Source: Myxococcota bacterium (GTDB taxonomy: Bacteria > Myxococcota_A > UBA9160 > SMWR01). From it: a stretch of 64,000 bases of DNA. Shown piece by piece: positions 1 through 8,203 of the stretch. Position 1 is the stretch's first letter. Each line of letters opens with the position of its first letter. The notes beneath the pieces are model-generated. The model did not search any database. It was not told the origin of the DNA and saw nothing but the letters and a program-made list of their open reading frames with translations. The DNA lies in the NCBI GenBank assembly GCA_022447545.1, contig JAKVBI010000016.1, positions 111,001 through 175,000 on the forward strand. Reading direction: 5' to 3'. Position numbers and translations under genes: made by a program.

Positions 1-151
1 TGGGCCTCGAAGCGCGATTGTGGGCTCCGAGGTTGCGGATTGCCGGTTACTGAGGGCGCCGCACGGACGTAGGGGTGTCCTACTCAAGCGCGAGCGCCGA
101 GGGCCGATAGAACATTTCGCGCCGACCGATTGGAACTCTCTGGAGGGCTGG

Positions 152-565
152 TTGCCGCGAATCCTCGTTGTCGAACGATCTGCCGTCCTGCGCTCTCGAC
201 TGAGCGGGGTGCTCGCCGATTTGATGCCTGCCGCCAAGATCGTGGAGGTCGCTACAGGGTTCGAAGCACTACGTACCCTGCCGCTTCAGGTGTTCGACCT
301 TCTGGTGGTCGATGTCCGACTTCCAGACATCGACGGCTGCGATTTTCTGGGGTTCGTCAAATCCCACCGCAACTACCTTGGAATTCCCCTGGTGCTGATT
401 TCCGACGATGCGTTCCGAATCGATCGGATTGCAGGGATTCGTGTGGAGGCATGGCTTCGTGACCCGTTCGAGGACGAGGAGATCCAAGATATCCTGGCCG
501 AATTCCTCGAAGACAGCACGATGGCGCAGATCCTGTCGGACTCCACCTGGGCCATGGAGGCGTGA
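152..565 (+). CDS. degenerate response-regulator receiver protein
   Basis: A stand-alone receiver (CheY-like) domain of 137 residues if translation starts at TTG 152, which has GGAGGG at 142-147 just upstream. An in-frame start at 20 would add 44 residues that do not look like receiver sequence. The fold is recognisable: ILVV strand at the N-terminus, a phosphoacceptor Asp at about residue 54 in VVDVRLPD, and a Ser at about 84 after the fourth strand. Two hallmark residues are altered: the usual Asp-Asp pair is Glu-Arg (8-9), and the Lys before Pro in the fifth strand is Asp (about 104). No output domain follows. It may be a weakly phosphorylated or phosphorylation-independent receiver. It sits 30 bp before another receiver protein and is probably co-transcribed with it. 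Partner kinase unknown. Confidence 0.7.
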   Translation: MPRILVVERSAVLRSRLSGVLADLMPAAKIVEVATGFEALRTLPLQVFDLLVVDVRLPDIDGCDFLGFVKSHRNYLGIPLVLISDDAFRIDRIAGIRVEAWLRDPFEDEEIQDILAEFLEDSTMAQILSDSTWAMEA

Positions 566-595
566 GGCACCGGAGCTCAAAAACGGGGGCATGAC

Positions 596-1501
596 GTGAT
601 CGCTGCTTGTCCGAACTGCAACGCCCGCTACCGGGTGGATCCTCAGCGCATTCCCAGCGGCGGGGCGAGGCTTCGCTGCGCACGCTGCCAGGCACTCTTT
701 CCCCTCGCAGAGCTCGCCCCTCGAGAGGCGGGGCTTGCCAGGGCTTCGGACGGCGAGGGTGGCGTGGTCGTGTTGGTCGCAGACCCCGACCGCCAACGTG
801 CGGAGGGAACGGCGACTGCTCTCCGGCAATGGGGGCTCTCGCCGGTTGTGTCCCAGCAAGGGGGCGACGCGATGCTCGAGACCCAACGCTCCTTGCCGCG
901 TGTGGTGATTCTCGACGCGTCGCTGCCCGGGATGAATGGATCGCAAATCTGTGAAGTGATCCAGCGTAATCCCGCGCTGCGCGAAATCACGGTCATTCTG
1001 GTGGGGGCTGAGGAAGAGCCGGACAGGGTGTCCCCGTCGCAGGGCTTCGAGGCGGATGCCCATCTCGAACGCAGCATGTTGCCCGAGGCCCTGGGGCCCA
1101 TCCTGCGGGGAGTCGGCGTGTCGCTCCTGCAACCGCATCCCGCGCCGCGGGTAGACCCCCATCTCGTCCGGGGGACGGTCTCCCAGGCTTCGCTTCCCTC
1201 GATGCCAGACGTCCCGTGCCCTCCCCCCGAGGCGAAAGCGGCTCCGGAGAAGCCCGAAGAGCCCTCGGAGATCGAGCGAGCCGAACGGTTGGCTCGAATC
1301 ATCGTCTCGGACATCGTTCTCTACGCCCCTGAGAAATTCGCGGCGGCAGCAGCTTCGGGTGACGTCGTCGAGGCGATGGAGGATGAAATCCAGGAGGGCC
1401 GGAAGCTGTTCGCCCAGCGCGTGCCGGCCGAGACCCGAGCGGGTCGCGACTTCCTGGGCGACGAAATCCGGCGGGTGGCAGCAGATCACATCGCACGCTG
1501 A
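596..1501 (+). CDS. zinc-ribbon / receiver-domain protein
   Basis: A 301-residue protein starting at GTG 596. Residues 1-40 form an MJ0042-type zinc ribbon with CPNC at 5-8 and CARC at 28-31. A receiver-like domain follows (about 57-175) with an Asp-Pro-Asp acidic cluster near 63-65 and the predicted phosphoacceptor Asp107 in ILDASLPG. Then comes a Pro/Glu-rich linker and a helical C-terminal domain (about 232-301) beginning ERAERLARIIV. This three-part architecture is common in deltaproteobacteria-like genomes, where its exact role is unknown. The upstream gene is a second receiver, which suggests a small signalling unit. The downstream genes are lptE and holA, with no evidence of a functional link. 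Confidence 0.75.
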   Translation: MIAACPNCNARYRVDPQRIPSGGARLRCARCQALFPLAELAPREAGLARASDGEGGVVVLVADPDRQRAEGTATALRQWGLSPVVSQQGGDAMLETQRSLPRVVILDASLPGMNGSQICEVIQRNPALREITVILVGAEEEPDRVSPSQGFEADAHLERSMLPEALGPILRGVGVSLLQPHPAPRVDPHLVRGTVSQASLPSMPDVPCPPPEAKAAPEKPEEPSEIERAERLARIIVSDIVLYAPEKFAAAAASGDVVEAMEDEIQEGRKLFAQRVPAETRAGRDFLGDEIRRVAADHIAR

Positions 1502-1541
1502 CCCTCATTCCCCCCACTCGCGCTGTGGTATACCTGGCGCG

Positions 1542-2078
1542 ATGGGCCGAGTCGCGAGTCGAGCCGCCATGGCGGCCATGTCGTTTCTCGTGTGTACAAC
1601 AGCCATCGGCTGTGGGTACCGGATGGTGGGCTCTGGTGGCGACGTTGCCGTTGCTCGCTCGGTCGCTGTGAAGACTCCCAGCAATGAATCCTTCGAGCCA
1701 GGTGTCGAGATCACCGTGGCCCGCGCGCTGCGACGCGAGGCATTGCGCCGAGGGGGGGTGACCCTCGTCGAAGACCCCGAGGCGGCTGATGTCGTGCTGT
1801 CGGGACGGGTGCTGCCGCTTCTGACCCGTGCGCGCAGCTTTTCCTCGGTGGTTCTCACGCTTGAGTACCAATTGACTCTGGAAGTCGAACTCGATGCAGA
1901 ATTGCAGGGTGGCGAAACGCTTTCCTTCGATCGGGACGGCCTGAGGGAGACCGAGAGATATCTGGCCAGTGCCGACATCGAAGCGACACGCAAGAACCGC
2001 CAGGAGGCGTTGCGGCTGATTTCCCAGGCCATCGCGACGCGTGTCTACGACTCCATCGAATTGGGGGCAGCTCAATGA
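1542..2078 (+). CDS. lptE: LPS-assembly lipoprotein LptE
   Basis: A 178-residue lipoprotein. LptE is the outer-membrane lipoprotein that plugs LptD and helps deliver LPS to the cell surface. The start ATG 1542 is chosen because it gives a proper type II signal peptide with lipobox TAIGC and the lipidated Cys at residue 24, followed by GYRMVG, a typical LptE beginning. The rest is a compact alpha/beta domain without long membrane segments. Its stop overlaps the start of holA by 4 bp. The lptE-holA pair is a conserved arrangement in Gram-negative bacteria and supports the call for a family with low sequence conservation. The open frame extends upstream to 1359, but that part overlaps the previous gene and lacks signal-peptide character. 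Confidence 0.82.
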   Translation: MGRVASRAAMAAMSFLVCTTAIGCGYRMVGSGGDVAVARSVAVKTPSNESFEPGVEITVARALRREALRRGGVTLVEDPEAADVVLSGRVLPLLTRARSFSSVVLTLEYQLTLEVELDAELQGGETLSFDRDGLRETERYLASADIEATRKNRQEALRLISQAIATRVYDSIELGAAQ

Positions 2079-3061
2079 CCCCCGAGGAACTGCGTGCGGA
2101 ATTGGAATCCGGCTGCGTTCGTCCGGTCTATCTGGTTGCGGGCGACGAGCCCCTGCATCGGGATGATTCCATCGCATCCTTGCGGGAGCTTCTGTTGGCC
2201 AATGGTCCCTCGGATTTCAATTTCGAAGTGCTCGGACCAGGCCACAGTGGCGGGGCGCTGACCGACGCGCTGCGGACGTTGCCCGTCATGGCCCCCTTTC
2301 GTCTTGTTCTGCTGAAACTCGGATCGGGCGCGCGGGGCGCACCGTCGGAACTCACAGACGCCGTGGCGGAGATCTGTCTGTCCGAACTCGACGCAGGCAC
2401 CGCAGAAGAGGGCAGTTCGGTGCTGGCCGTCGTGGTCCCCAAGATCGATCGCCGTTCGAAGTGGGTCAAGGCCATCGGGCGAGACGCTCTGGTGAACTGT
2501 GATGCGCCCAGCAAGCTCGCTGAAGTCGCGGCGTTCGTGACCAGTGAGGCCCGTGCTCAGGGCGTGGAGCTGGAACGCGGGGTCGCAAAGTTGTTGGCCG
2601 AGCGCATCGGCCCTCAACTGTTGTTGCTGCGCAATGAAATCGCCAAGGCGGCGTTGTTTGCCGGTCCGGGCAGTCCCGTCACGCGTTCCCACGTGGCTGC
2701 GGGAACCCCAGACATCGCCGAGGGTCCCGTCTGGGATCTCACGGATGCCATTGGAGATGGCCGGGCCGATCAGGCGCTGGAGGCGCTTTCCAAACTGTTG
2801 AGCGCCGGGGCGCCACCGCCCGTACTTCTGGGGGCGCTGGCATCCCATTTCCGGGGGCTCGTCCGCGTGCGTTATGGCGGCGCGATCTCGCGTCCAGCGT
2901 TCGTGGTGCGGAAGATGGAGGGCCAGGCCCGACGCTACACCGCTCGGCGTCTCTTGAACTGCATGGATGCCATTCGCGAAACGGACATGGCGCTCAAGGG
3001 CGCAGGGGTGTTAAGGCCAGAAGCCGCACTGGAGCGGTTGGTGATCGGACTGTCGGGCTGA
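2075..3061 (+). CDS. holA: DNA polymerase III subunit delta
   Basis: A 328-residue HolA, close to the family norm of about 340. Delta is the clamp-loader subunit that opens the beta sliding clamp during replication. The N-terminus (YLVAGDEPLHRDDSI) has the characteristic start in which the protein reads a DNA or clamp substrate. Conserved blocks include ELRNEI-like LLLRNEIAKAALF near residue 185-200 and the C-terminal LLGALASHFRGL helix. The catalytic-type Walker motif is absent, as expected for delta. ATG 2075 overlaps the lptE stop by 4 bp, so the two are probably translationally coupled. It converges on rpsT with a 30-bp gap. Confidence 0.92.
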   Translation: MTPEELRAELESGCVRPVYLVAGDEPLHRDDSIASLRELLLANGPSDFNFEVLGPGHSGGALTDALRTLPVMAPFRLVLLKLGSGARGAPSELTDAVAEICLSELDAGTAEEGSSVLAVVVPKIDRRSKWVKAIGRDALVNCDAPSKLAEVAAFVTSEARAQGVELERGVAKLLAERIGPQLLLLRNEIAKAALFAGPGSPVTRSHVAAGTPDIAEGPVWDLTDAIGDGRADQALEALSKLLSAGAPPPVLLGALASHFRGLVRVRYGGAISRPAFVVRKMEGQARRYTARRLLNCMDAIRETDMALKGAGVLRPEAALERLVIGLSG

Positions 3062-3066
3062 TCGCC

Positions 3067-3084
3067 CGGTCCTGCCCGGGACCG
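3067..3084. terminator. hairpin between convergent holA and rpsT
   Basis: A perfect 6-bp stem (CGGTCC / GGACCG) with a 6-nt loop lies in the 30-bp gap between the converging holA and rpsT genes. It lacks a T-tract on either strand, so it is at best a weak bidirectional terminator or an RNA 3-prime stabiliser. Confidence 0.3.
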
Positions 3085-3091
3085 CAGGTCT

Positions 3092-3364
3092 TCAGCTCGG
3101 AGTCAGGCTGCGATTTCGCTCGCGTGTGAGTCGTGAAATCTGGCGGCTGGCACGCTTCCTGGGGGTCACGCCCTTGGAAACACTTCGCCGGATCATCCCC
3201 TCGGCCTGCCTCAGAGCCGCTTCCGTCGCTCCAGTGTCCTCGCCGCTGAGGGAACTGCGGAACTTCTTGACGGCAGTGCGGACGCTGCTCATCACTGACC
3301 GGTTGCGTGCGCGTCGCTTGAGGTCCTGACGGGCTCGCTTTTTGGCGGATTTGTGGGTCGCCAC
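3092..3364 (-). CDS. rpsT: 30S ribosomal protein S20
   Basis: A 90-residue, strongly basic, helical protein matching bS20, which binds 16S rRNA early in small-subunit assembly. The N-terminus (MATHKSAKKRARQDLKRRA) is diagnostic for the family, and the length is close to the usual 87. The start codon is GTG (3364-3362) with GAGG a few bases upstream. It is a single-gene unit on the minus strand, opposite to all its neighbours, and has its own promoter at 3458-3486. That gives a leader of about 85 nt, long enough to hold an autoregulatory structure like those known for S20 elsewhere, although none could be proven. Confidence 0.95.
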   Translation of the reverse strand: MATHKSAKKRARQDLKRRARNRSVMSSVRTAVKKFRSSLSGEDTGATEAALRQAEGMIRRSVSKGVTPRKRASRQISRLTRERNRSLTPS

Positions 3365-3457
3365 CTTCTACCTCGCTGGATCGTCTGCTGCGGAACTCGT
3401 CTGCTGGGCACTACCTCAGGGGGCCCCTGGTGGGGCCTCCAGGCAACGCGGGCGCCG

Positions 3458-3486
3458 AGGATAGTCGCCTGAGGGGGTCCTGTCGA
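3458..3486 (-). promoter_or_regulatory. sigma-70 type promoter of rpsT
   Basis: On the minus strand, a -35 box TCGACA (3486-3481) and a -10 box TATCCT (3463-3458) are separated by exactly 17 bp. Against the consensus they match 5 of 6 and 4 of 6. The predicted transcription start is near 3450, about 85 nt before the rpsT GTG. Confidence 0.6.
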
Positions 3487-3627
3487 CGGGTCCGGTTGGG
3501 TCTCCCCGCGGGCAGCACCCTGGGTTTCAGCGCACGTGGAAGAACGCCGATGAGAAGAGGTGCCCCAGAATCCGGGGCCCTGGGCGTCCGGTTGCGGTCG
3601 TGGCAGTGGGCCATCACGGGAGTCGGG

Positions 3628-5535
3628 ATGGGATCCTGCGAAATTTTGAGCGGTGCGCTTCGAGACGTCCCCGTGACGGGACATCGAAGGGTGGGGCGGG
3701 CTCAACGTCTGTGCATCGCCGGATGGCTGGGTCTGCTGGTGACCGCGGGGTGGGCGGTGCCCACGCCAGCCGAAACGCTCCGACTGGACCCCATGGAGAC
3801 CAAGGATTCTCTGGAACGGGCGTGGTATGCACCTGCCCCGTCCCTGGACGTCAGGGTGGCGCGGACGCGTAGTGCAGCCCTCGAGGTGGGGGTCTGGAAT
3901 CTGGATGGCGCCGCCCGCGCCCTCGTGGGAGACGCCTTCCCTGAGCCTGCCATCGAGAGATCTCGAGCAGCTCTGGCCCTCGCACCCGATCTGCCCCTTG
4001 CCCACCTGGCTCATGCCCAGGCCCACTGGCAAGCTCATCGTCCACTTCCCGCTACTGCGGCTCTGGTGTCTTCGGTTCTAGCGATTCCGAGGCACCCGGA
4101 GGCGGCTCCCTGGTTCGCGGGAAATGCTCTGGTGTTGTTGGCGGCGGCGCTGGTGTCGGGCGCAGGGGTGTGTCTGCTGTTGGCGGCGGCCTGGGCGCTT
4201 CCCCACATGAGCCACGATCTCGGGGACTGGATTCCCCGGAGGAACCTGCCTGAATTCGCGCGAGCCGCCGTCTTGGCCAGCTTGTTGCTCGTCCCCATCG
4301 CGCTGGGCGAAGGAGTATTTGGCCTGGTGTTGGCGGCCGCTGTGGTGGCGGCCTGGGGATACCGCGGGCGCCGTCGTTGGGCTGTGATCACAGCGGCCGG
4401 CCTTTTGTGGGTGGGCCTGTTCCCTGTCCTCGGGCTTGGAACGCGGGTGCTGACGGGCCTGCAGACGGATGCCGTCGCTCGTGCGGCACTGGCGAGCCTG
4501 CGCGGCGTGGGAAGCCCAATGGATCTCCCGCTCTTGGAGTCGGCGGCCCAGGTTGACCCCCTGGCGGGTTGGGCTCTGGCGCGTCGGTCGGTTCGACGCG
4601 GGGAACTCGCCGACGCCCATGCGCTGTACGAGCGTTTGCTCGCACAGCGGCCGAACGATCCGGCGTTGATGAACGATGCCGCCAATGTTCATTTGGAACG
4701 GGGACATCTGGAACCTGCTCTCGCGCTTTATCGTCGCGCAGCGGACCTCAGCGACTCGGCGGTCCCCCGGTTCAACCTCGCTCAGACCCACGGTCGGGCC
4801 TTTGATGTCGAAAGCCTGGCCAACGCCTTGGCTGAGGCCCAGGAGGTCGACGCCGCGCTCGTCGCGGAGTTGTCCCAATTGCCCGGCGCCCGCATCGATG
4901 GGATCGTCGCTGGGCTGCCGGTTCCGAGAGAGTGGATCTGGGAGCGGGCTCTGGCATCGGGACAGGGAGAGGCTCTGGCTTCCGCGCTTCGAGCACCGTG
5001 GGTTCCGGGAGTTTTGGGGCGTGGATCGTCGACGTCTGCCCTGGGGTTGGTTCTCGCCTTGTCGGCAGGGGGGCTACTCGCCCGCGGGATGCCGCGCTCG
5101 AGCGGGTGCAGCCAATGTGGGCGACGGATCTGTGGCCGTTGTGATCCCAGCCAGAACGGGTTCGTTGGGTCCTCGTGCAGCGACTGTGCGCGGTTGTTTC
5201 AGCGTTCCGAGGCCTCCGGGCGGAGTCGTGCCCGGGCTCAGAGGATTCGCGCCCTGGCGACGCGCCGGAGGCGACTCGCAGGGTTGGCGTGGACCGCCTC
5301 TCTGGCCCTGCCCGGTGCCGCCGGCTTCCTGGCAGGCCGGCCCCTGCTTGGGTTGCTCGGGGCCCTGAGCTTTGGTCTGGCCGCTTCCATGGCCGCTTTT
5401 CCTACGGGCATCGTCCCCGACCCCCTGCTGATGGGGGACGCTGCCCGGTGGGCGGCCCTGGGTGTCGCGGCGTTGTCGATTCTCACTTACGGCGCCGTCG
5501 TGACGTGGTCCATTCGTCTGTGGGGAGGTCGCTGA
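3628..5535 (+). CDS. TPR-containing polytopic membrane protein with double zinc motif
   Basis: About 635 residues from ATG 3628, which has GGGAG five bases upstream. ATG 3550 and the farther upstream start at 3430 are alternatives. After a signal-anchor-like segment, a soluble part is followed by hydrophobic blocks (about residues 160-195, 215-250, 255-280), then TPR-like helices (pattern NDPALMNDAANVHLERG), another hydrophobic stretch, a cysteine-rich module with CSQC, CGRC and CSDC, and three C-terminal hydrophobic segments. The Cys pairs look like a treble or double zinc knuckle. I do not recognise a named family. TPR plus zinc plus membrane suggests an assembly or sensing scaffold. The stop lies 2 bp before the next gene's GTG, so it is co-translated with the DUF4388 protein. 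Confidence 0.7.
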   Translation: MGSCEILSGALRDVPVTGHRRVGRAQRLCIAGWLGLLVTAGWAVPTPAETLRLDPMETKDSLERAWYAPAPSLDVRVARTRSAALEVGVWNLDGAARALVGDAFPEPAIERSRAALALAPDLPLAHLAHAQAHWQAHRPLPATAALVSSVLAIPRHPEAAPWFAGNALVLLAAALVSGAGVCLLLAAAWALPHMSHDLGDWIPRRNLPEFARAAVLASLLLVPIALGEGVFGLVLAAAVVAAWGYRGRRRWAVITAAGLLWVGLFPVLGLGTRVLTGLQTDAVARAALASLRGVGSPMDLPLLESAAQVDPLAGWALARRSVRRGELADAHALYERLLAQRPNDPALMNDAANVHLERGHLEPALALYRRAADLSDSAVPRFNLAQTHGRAFDVESLANALAEAQEVDAALVAELSQLPGARIDGIVAGLPVPREWIWERALASGQGEALASALRAPWVPGVLGRGSSTSALGLVLALSAGGLLARGMPRSSGCSQCGRRICGRCDPSQNGFVGSSCSDCARLFQRSEASGRSRARAQRIRALATRRRRLAGLAWTASLALPGAAGFLAGRPLLGLLGALSFGLAASMAAFPTGIVPDPLLMGDAARWAALGVAALSILTYGAVVTWSIRLWGGR

Positions 5536-5537
5536 GC

Positions 5538-6608
5538 GTGTCGGGTTCCCTCAACGGCGAAATTCAGGAGTTCGGGATCGCGGATGTCCTGCAGTGGATT
5601 GGCCAACACGGCAAGAGCGGGACTCTGTATCTGCGGCGAGAGAAGCAGGCCCTCGAGATCCATTTCGATCGCGGTCGGATCGCCTGCGCGCTGCCGGAAA
5701 GCGCTCGCGCCGACGAGGCGTTCGCGAAGCTGTGGATTCGCTGCGGGGGGGACGGCGCGGACCGCATGCCTGATGCGATGCGCGCCGCACGGGCATCGGC
5801 GTTGGAGTTGCCCGACTGGTTGATGGAGCAGTGCTGGGCGTCCGAGGCCGAGGTGGTCGAGATTCGGGATTTGCTGACTCGTGAAAATCTCTTCGAAGCG
5901 ATGCAGTGGACGAGCGGTTCGTTTGCCTTTGAACCGGTGGATTGCTTGCAGGTTCATTCGGGACGCGCTCCGGTTTCGGTGGAGCAGGCGTTGATGGAAG
6001 GACTGCGCATTCTGGATGAGTGGCGCGTGTTACAGCCCAGGCTCAAGCCGCCGGAAACGATCTTTCGCTGGATCGGTGACCCACTGGCTTTCGATCCCGC
6101 CGATCTGCGGATCGACTCCGCAGTGTGGGCGCGTATGATCGGATCCATCGATGGCAAGCGGGCGATGTGTGAAGTCGTCGACCTGTGTCGAGCGGGCACC
6201 TTTGAGGGAAACCGGATCCTGGACGGATTGCTGCAGTACGGCGCCATTGAGCCCGTTGCCTGCTCGGACCGCGCATCCTCTTTCAAGCGAGGCCCCTCTG
6301 CGTGGACGTGGGTGGGGCGTTGCCTCGATGTCGGGGTGCCTCTGCTTCTCCTGGCGGCCATCGCCTGGGCAACCTTCGGTGCACCGAGATCCTTCGATCT
6401 GCTTCCTGGCGATCTTCCAGGGCACCAGCAGGGCATCCTGGCTCTTGATCGGAGGCCGCTCCAGTGGTTGCGATCGAGTTACGCAAGCCTGGCCGCGAGG
6501 CGGGCTGAGACTGCCTCCGAGATTTCTCTCGGGGTCATTGGAATCAGGGGGGACGACACGGCGGGGCCTGTTCCCGGGCCGTTGGCGGTGGTCCCGGGCC
6601 AATCCTAA
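5538..6608 (+). CDS. DUF4388 (PATAN-type) domain protein with C-terminal membrane segment
   Basis: A 356-residue protein from GTG 5538, preceded by GGGGAGG at 5522-5528. The N-terminus (GEIQEFGIADVLQWIGQHG, then SGTLYLRR and FDRGRIACA) is a clear DUF4388/PATAN module. These modules are found in signalling proteins of cyanobacteria and deltaproteobacteria, often beside receivers and in surface-behaviour pathways. The middle (about 75-240) is helical with a winged-helix-like look. Near residue 262-285 there is a hydrophobic segment (VGVPLLLLAAIAWATFG), then a short polar tail. It is tightly linked to the upstream TPR/zinc membrane protein and leads into phoH. Function unknown; a membrane-tethered adaptor is the most reasonable guess. 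Confidence 0.78.
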   Translation: MSGSLNGEIQEFGIADVLQWIGQHGKSGTLYLRREKQALEIHFDRGRIACALPESARADEAFAKLWIRCGGDGADRMPDAMRAARASALELPDWLMEQCWASEAEVVEIRDLLTRENLFEAMQWTSGSFAFEPVDCLQVHSGRAPVSVEQALMEGLRILDEWRVLQPRLKPPETIFRWIGDPLAFDPADLRIDSAVWARMIGSIDGKRAMCEVVDLCRAGTFEGNRILDGLLQYGAIEPVACSDRASSFKRGPSAWTWVGRCLDVGVPLLLLAAIAWATFGAPRSFDLLPGDLPGHQQGILALDRRPLQWLRSSYASLAARRAETASEISLGVIGIRGDDTAGPVPGPLAVVPGQS

Positions 6609-6710
6609 ACTAAGCGCCAATCGCGTCGGGGCTTCGGAGCTTGGCTGAGATGGCTTGCCTGCCGAGTTTCGAGAGCGCCTAACCGTCGATCTTCAAGCGA
6701 AGGACCCCCC

Positions 6711-7766
6711 CTGGCCAACCACTCCGCCTCCACGCGTCAGACCCTCGTTTTCGATGACAATCAAACGGCTGCGGCTCTCTATGGAGAGAGCGACCGCACT
6801 TTGAGGATCCTCGAGCAGGGCTTGGACATCAGCGCCCATGCCCGTGGGAACCAGGTGCGTCTGACGGGCCCGGCCCACCACGTCGAAGCGGCCAAGAAGG
6901 TGCTTGAGCAACTCTATGCCGAGGTTCAGGGGGGTCATGTGGTCCGCTCTCGAGATGTTCGACAGGCGGTTCGCATGGTTGCCCAGGAACCCGAGGTCGA
7001 CCTCGAAGACGTCTACGAGAACGTACTGGCGTCGGTGGGGTCGAGGCGTCGAATTACCGCCAAGAATCTCAATCAGCGTCGCTACGTCGAGTTGATGCGG
7101 AAGCACGACCTTGTCATGGCAAGTGGCCCGGCAGGTACTGGCAAGACCTATCTGGCCATGGCCATGGCCATCGCATCCCTTCACCGTCACGAAGTCTCCC
7201 GCGTCGTACTGACGCGTCCTGCGGTGGAAGCTGGCGAGAAGTTGGGGTTCTTGCCGGGATCCATGGCGGAGAAGGTCGACCCGTATCTACGGCCCTTGTA
7301 CGACGCTCTGAACGACATGATGCCCTTCGAAAAGGCCTCGCGTCTCATCGAGCGGCGAGTCATCGAAGTGGCACCTCTGGCGTTTATGAGGGGCCGGACA
7401 CTCAACGATTCCTTTGTGATTCTTGACGAGGCCCAGAATACGACGAGCGAGCAGATGAAGATGTTTTTGACCCGCTTGGGGTTCGACTCGAAGGCCGTTG
7501 TCACCGGGGACGTGACTCAGATCGATCTGCCGGGCGCCAAGCGAAGTGGTCTGGTCGAAGCGCTCTCGCTTCTGCAAAATGTTGACGGGATCGGCTTCAT
7601 CCGATTCAACGATGGGGACGTGGTGCGCCATCCACTCGTTCAATCCATCGTTCGCGCCTACGAGAAGGCGAGTGCCGCCGAGATCCGGCGGGATGAAGCG
7701 CCGAGCGCGAATCCCTCGACGACGGACTCGGGCGCAGAGGTCGAGGATCCCCCGAACGAAGCATGA
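6711..7766 (+). CDS. phoH: PhoH-like ATPase
   Basis: PhoH-family ATPase (PhoL/YbeZ group) that works with YbeY in RNA metabolism. The P-loop is GPAGTGKT and a Walker B-like ILDEAQN is present. No ATG, GTG or TTG lies in frame between the preceding stop (6608) and TTG 6801. However, the residues read from 6711 (LVFDDNQTAAALYGESD and on) look like the genuine PhoH N-terminus, which would be lost with a 6801 start. CTG 6711 has AAGGA at 6700-6704 with a 6-nt spacer, so I propose a CTG start giving 351 residues. The conservative alternative is TTG 6801 (321 residues). The stop overlaps ybeY by 4 bp. Confidence 0.88.
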   Translation: MANHSASTRQTLVFDDNQTAAALYGESDRTLRILEQGLDISAHARGNQVRLTGPAHHVEAAKKVLEQLYAEVQGGHVVRSRDVRQAVRMVAQEPEVDLEDVYENVLASVGSRRRITAKNLNQRRYVELMRKHDLVMASGPAGTGKTYLAMAMAIASLHRHEVSRVVLTRPAVEAGEKLGFLPGSMAEKVDPYLRPLYDALNDMMPFEKASRLIERRVIEVAPLAFMRGRTLNDSFVILDEAQNTTSEQMKMFLTRLGFDSKAVVTGDVTQIDLPGAKRSGLVEALSLLQNVDGIGFIRFNDGDVVRHPLVQSIVRAYEKASAAEIRRDEAPSANPSTTDSGAEVEDPPNEA

Positions 7767-8203
7767 CGGTGCGCATCACGGGCTCTCGCGCTCGCTCTTT
7801 GCCGCGAACCGACCGCCGCCTACTCCGCTCCCGTGCCGTCCGCATGCTCCGGGAACTGGGGCATAGCCGGTCGGAGCTTTCGCTGAGCCTGGTGAATGAC
7901 GTCCGGATTGCCGAGCTCAATGAGGGATGGCGCGGGAAATCCGGACCGACCGATGTGTTGGCCTTTCCACTGTTGGAGGGGGAGGGCGCTGATTTTGCCG
8001 GAGACCTGCTCGGCGATGTCGTGATCGGAATCGAAACCGCCGCCAGCCAGGCCCGTCGGGCTCGGCGCTCTCTGGACGACGAGGTGGCACGCCTGATGAT
8101 CCACGGCACTCTGCACCTGCTTGGCCATGACCACGAGCAGGAGGATGAGGCCCGCGAAATGCGCAGCGAGGAAAGGCGGCTGTGGCGGGTCTTGCGTGGA
8201 TGA
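7763..8203 (+). CDS. ybeY: endoribonuclease YbeY (rRNA maturation factor)
   Basis: A 146-residue YbeY, a metal-dependent RNase for 16S rRNA 3-prime maturation and ribosome quality control. The zinc-binding motif HGTLHLLGHDH near the C-terminus holds the three conserved histidines, and the upstream TDVLAFPL block is also typical. ATG 7763 overlaps the phoH stop by 4 bp and its own stop overlaps the likely lnt start. The phoH-ybeY-lnt order is widely conserved in proteobacteria, usually with a CBS-domain ybeX between ybeY and lnt, which is absent here. Confidence 0.93.
   Translation: MTVRITGSRARSLPRTDRRLLRSRAVRMLRELGHSRSELSLSLVNDVRIAELNEGWRGKSGPTDVLAFPLLEGEGADFAGDLLGDVVIGIETAASQARRARRSLDDEVARLMIHGTLHLLGHDHEQEDEAREMRSEERRLWRVLRG

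Noticed and set aside
6650-6682. Ten-codon ATG frame upstream of phoH as a leader peptide
   Set aside because: No convincing ribosome site and no regulatory codons; too short to support.
6606-6711. Possible readthrough fusion of the DUF4388 protein with phoH (same frame, TAA between)
   Set aside because: A ribosome site followed by CTG explains phoH better, and the 102 bp between have no conserved coding look.
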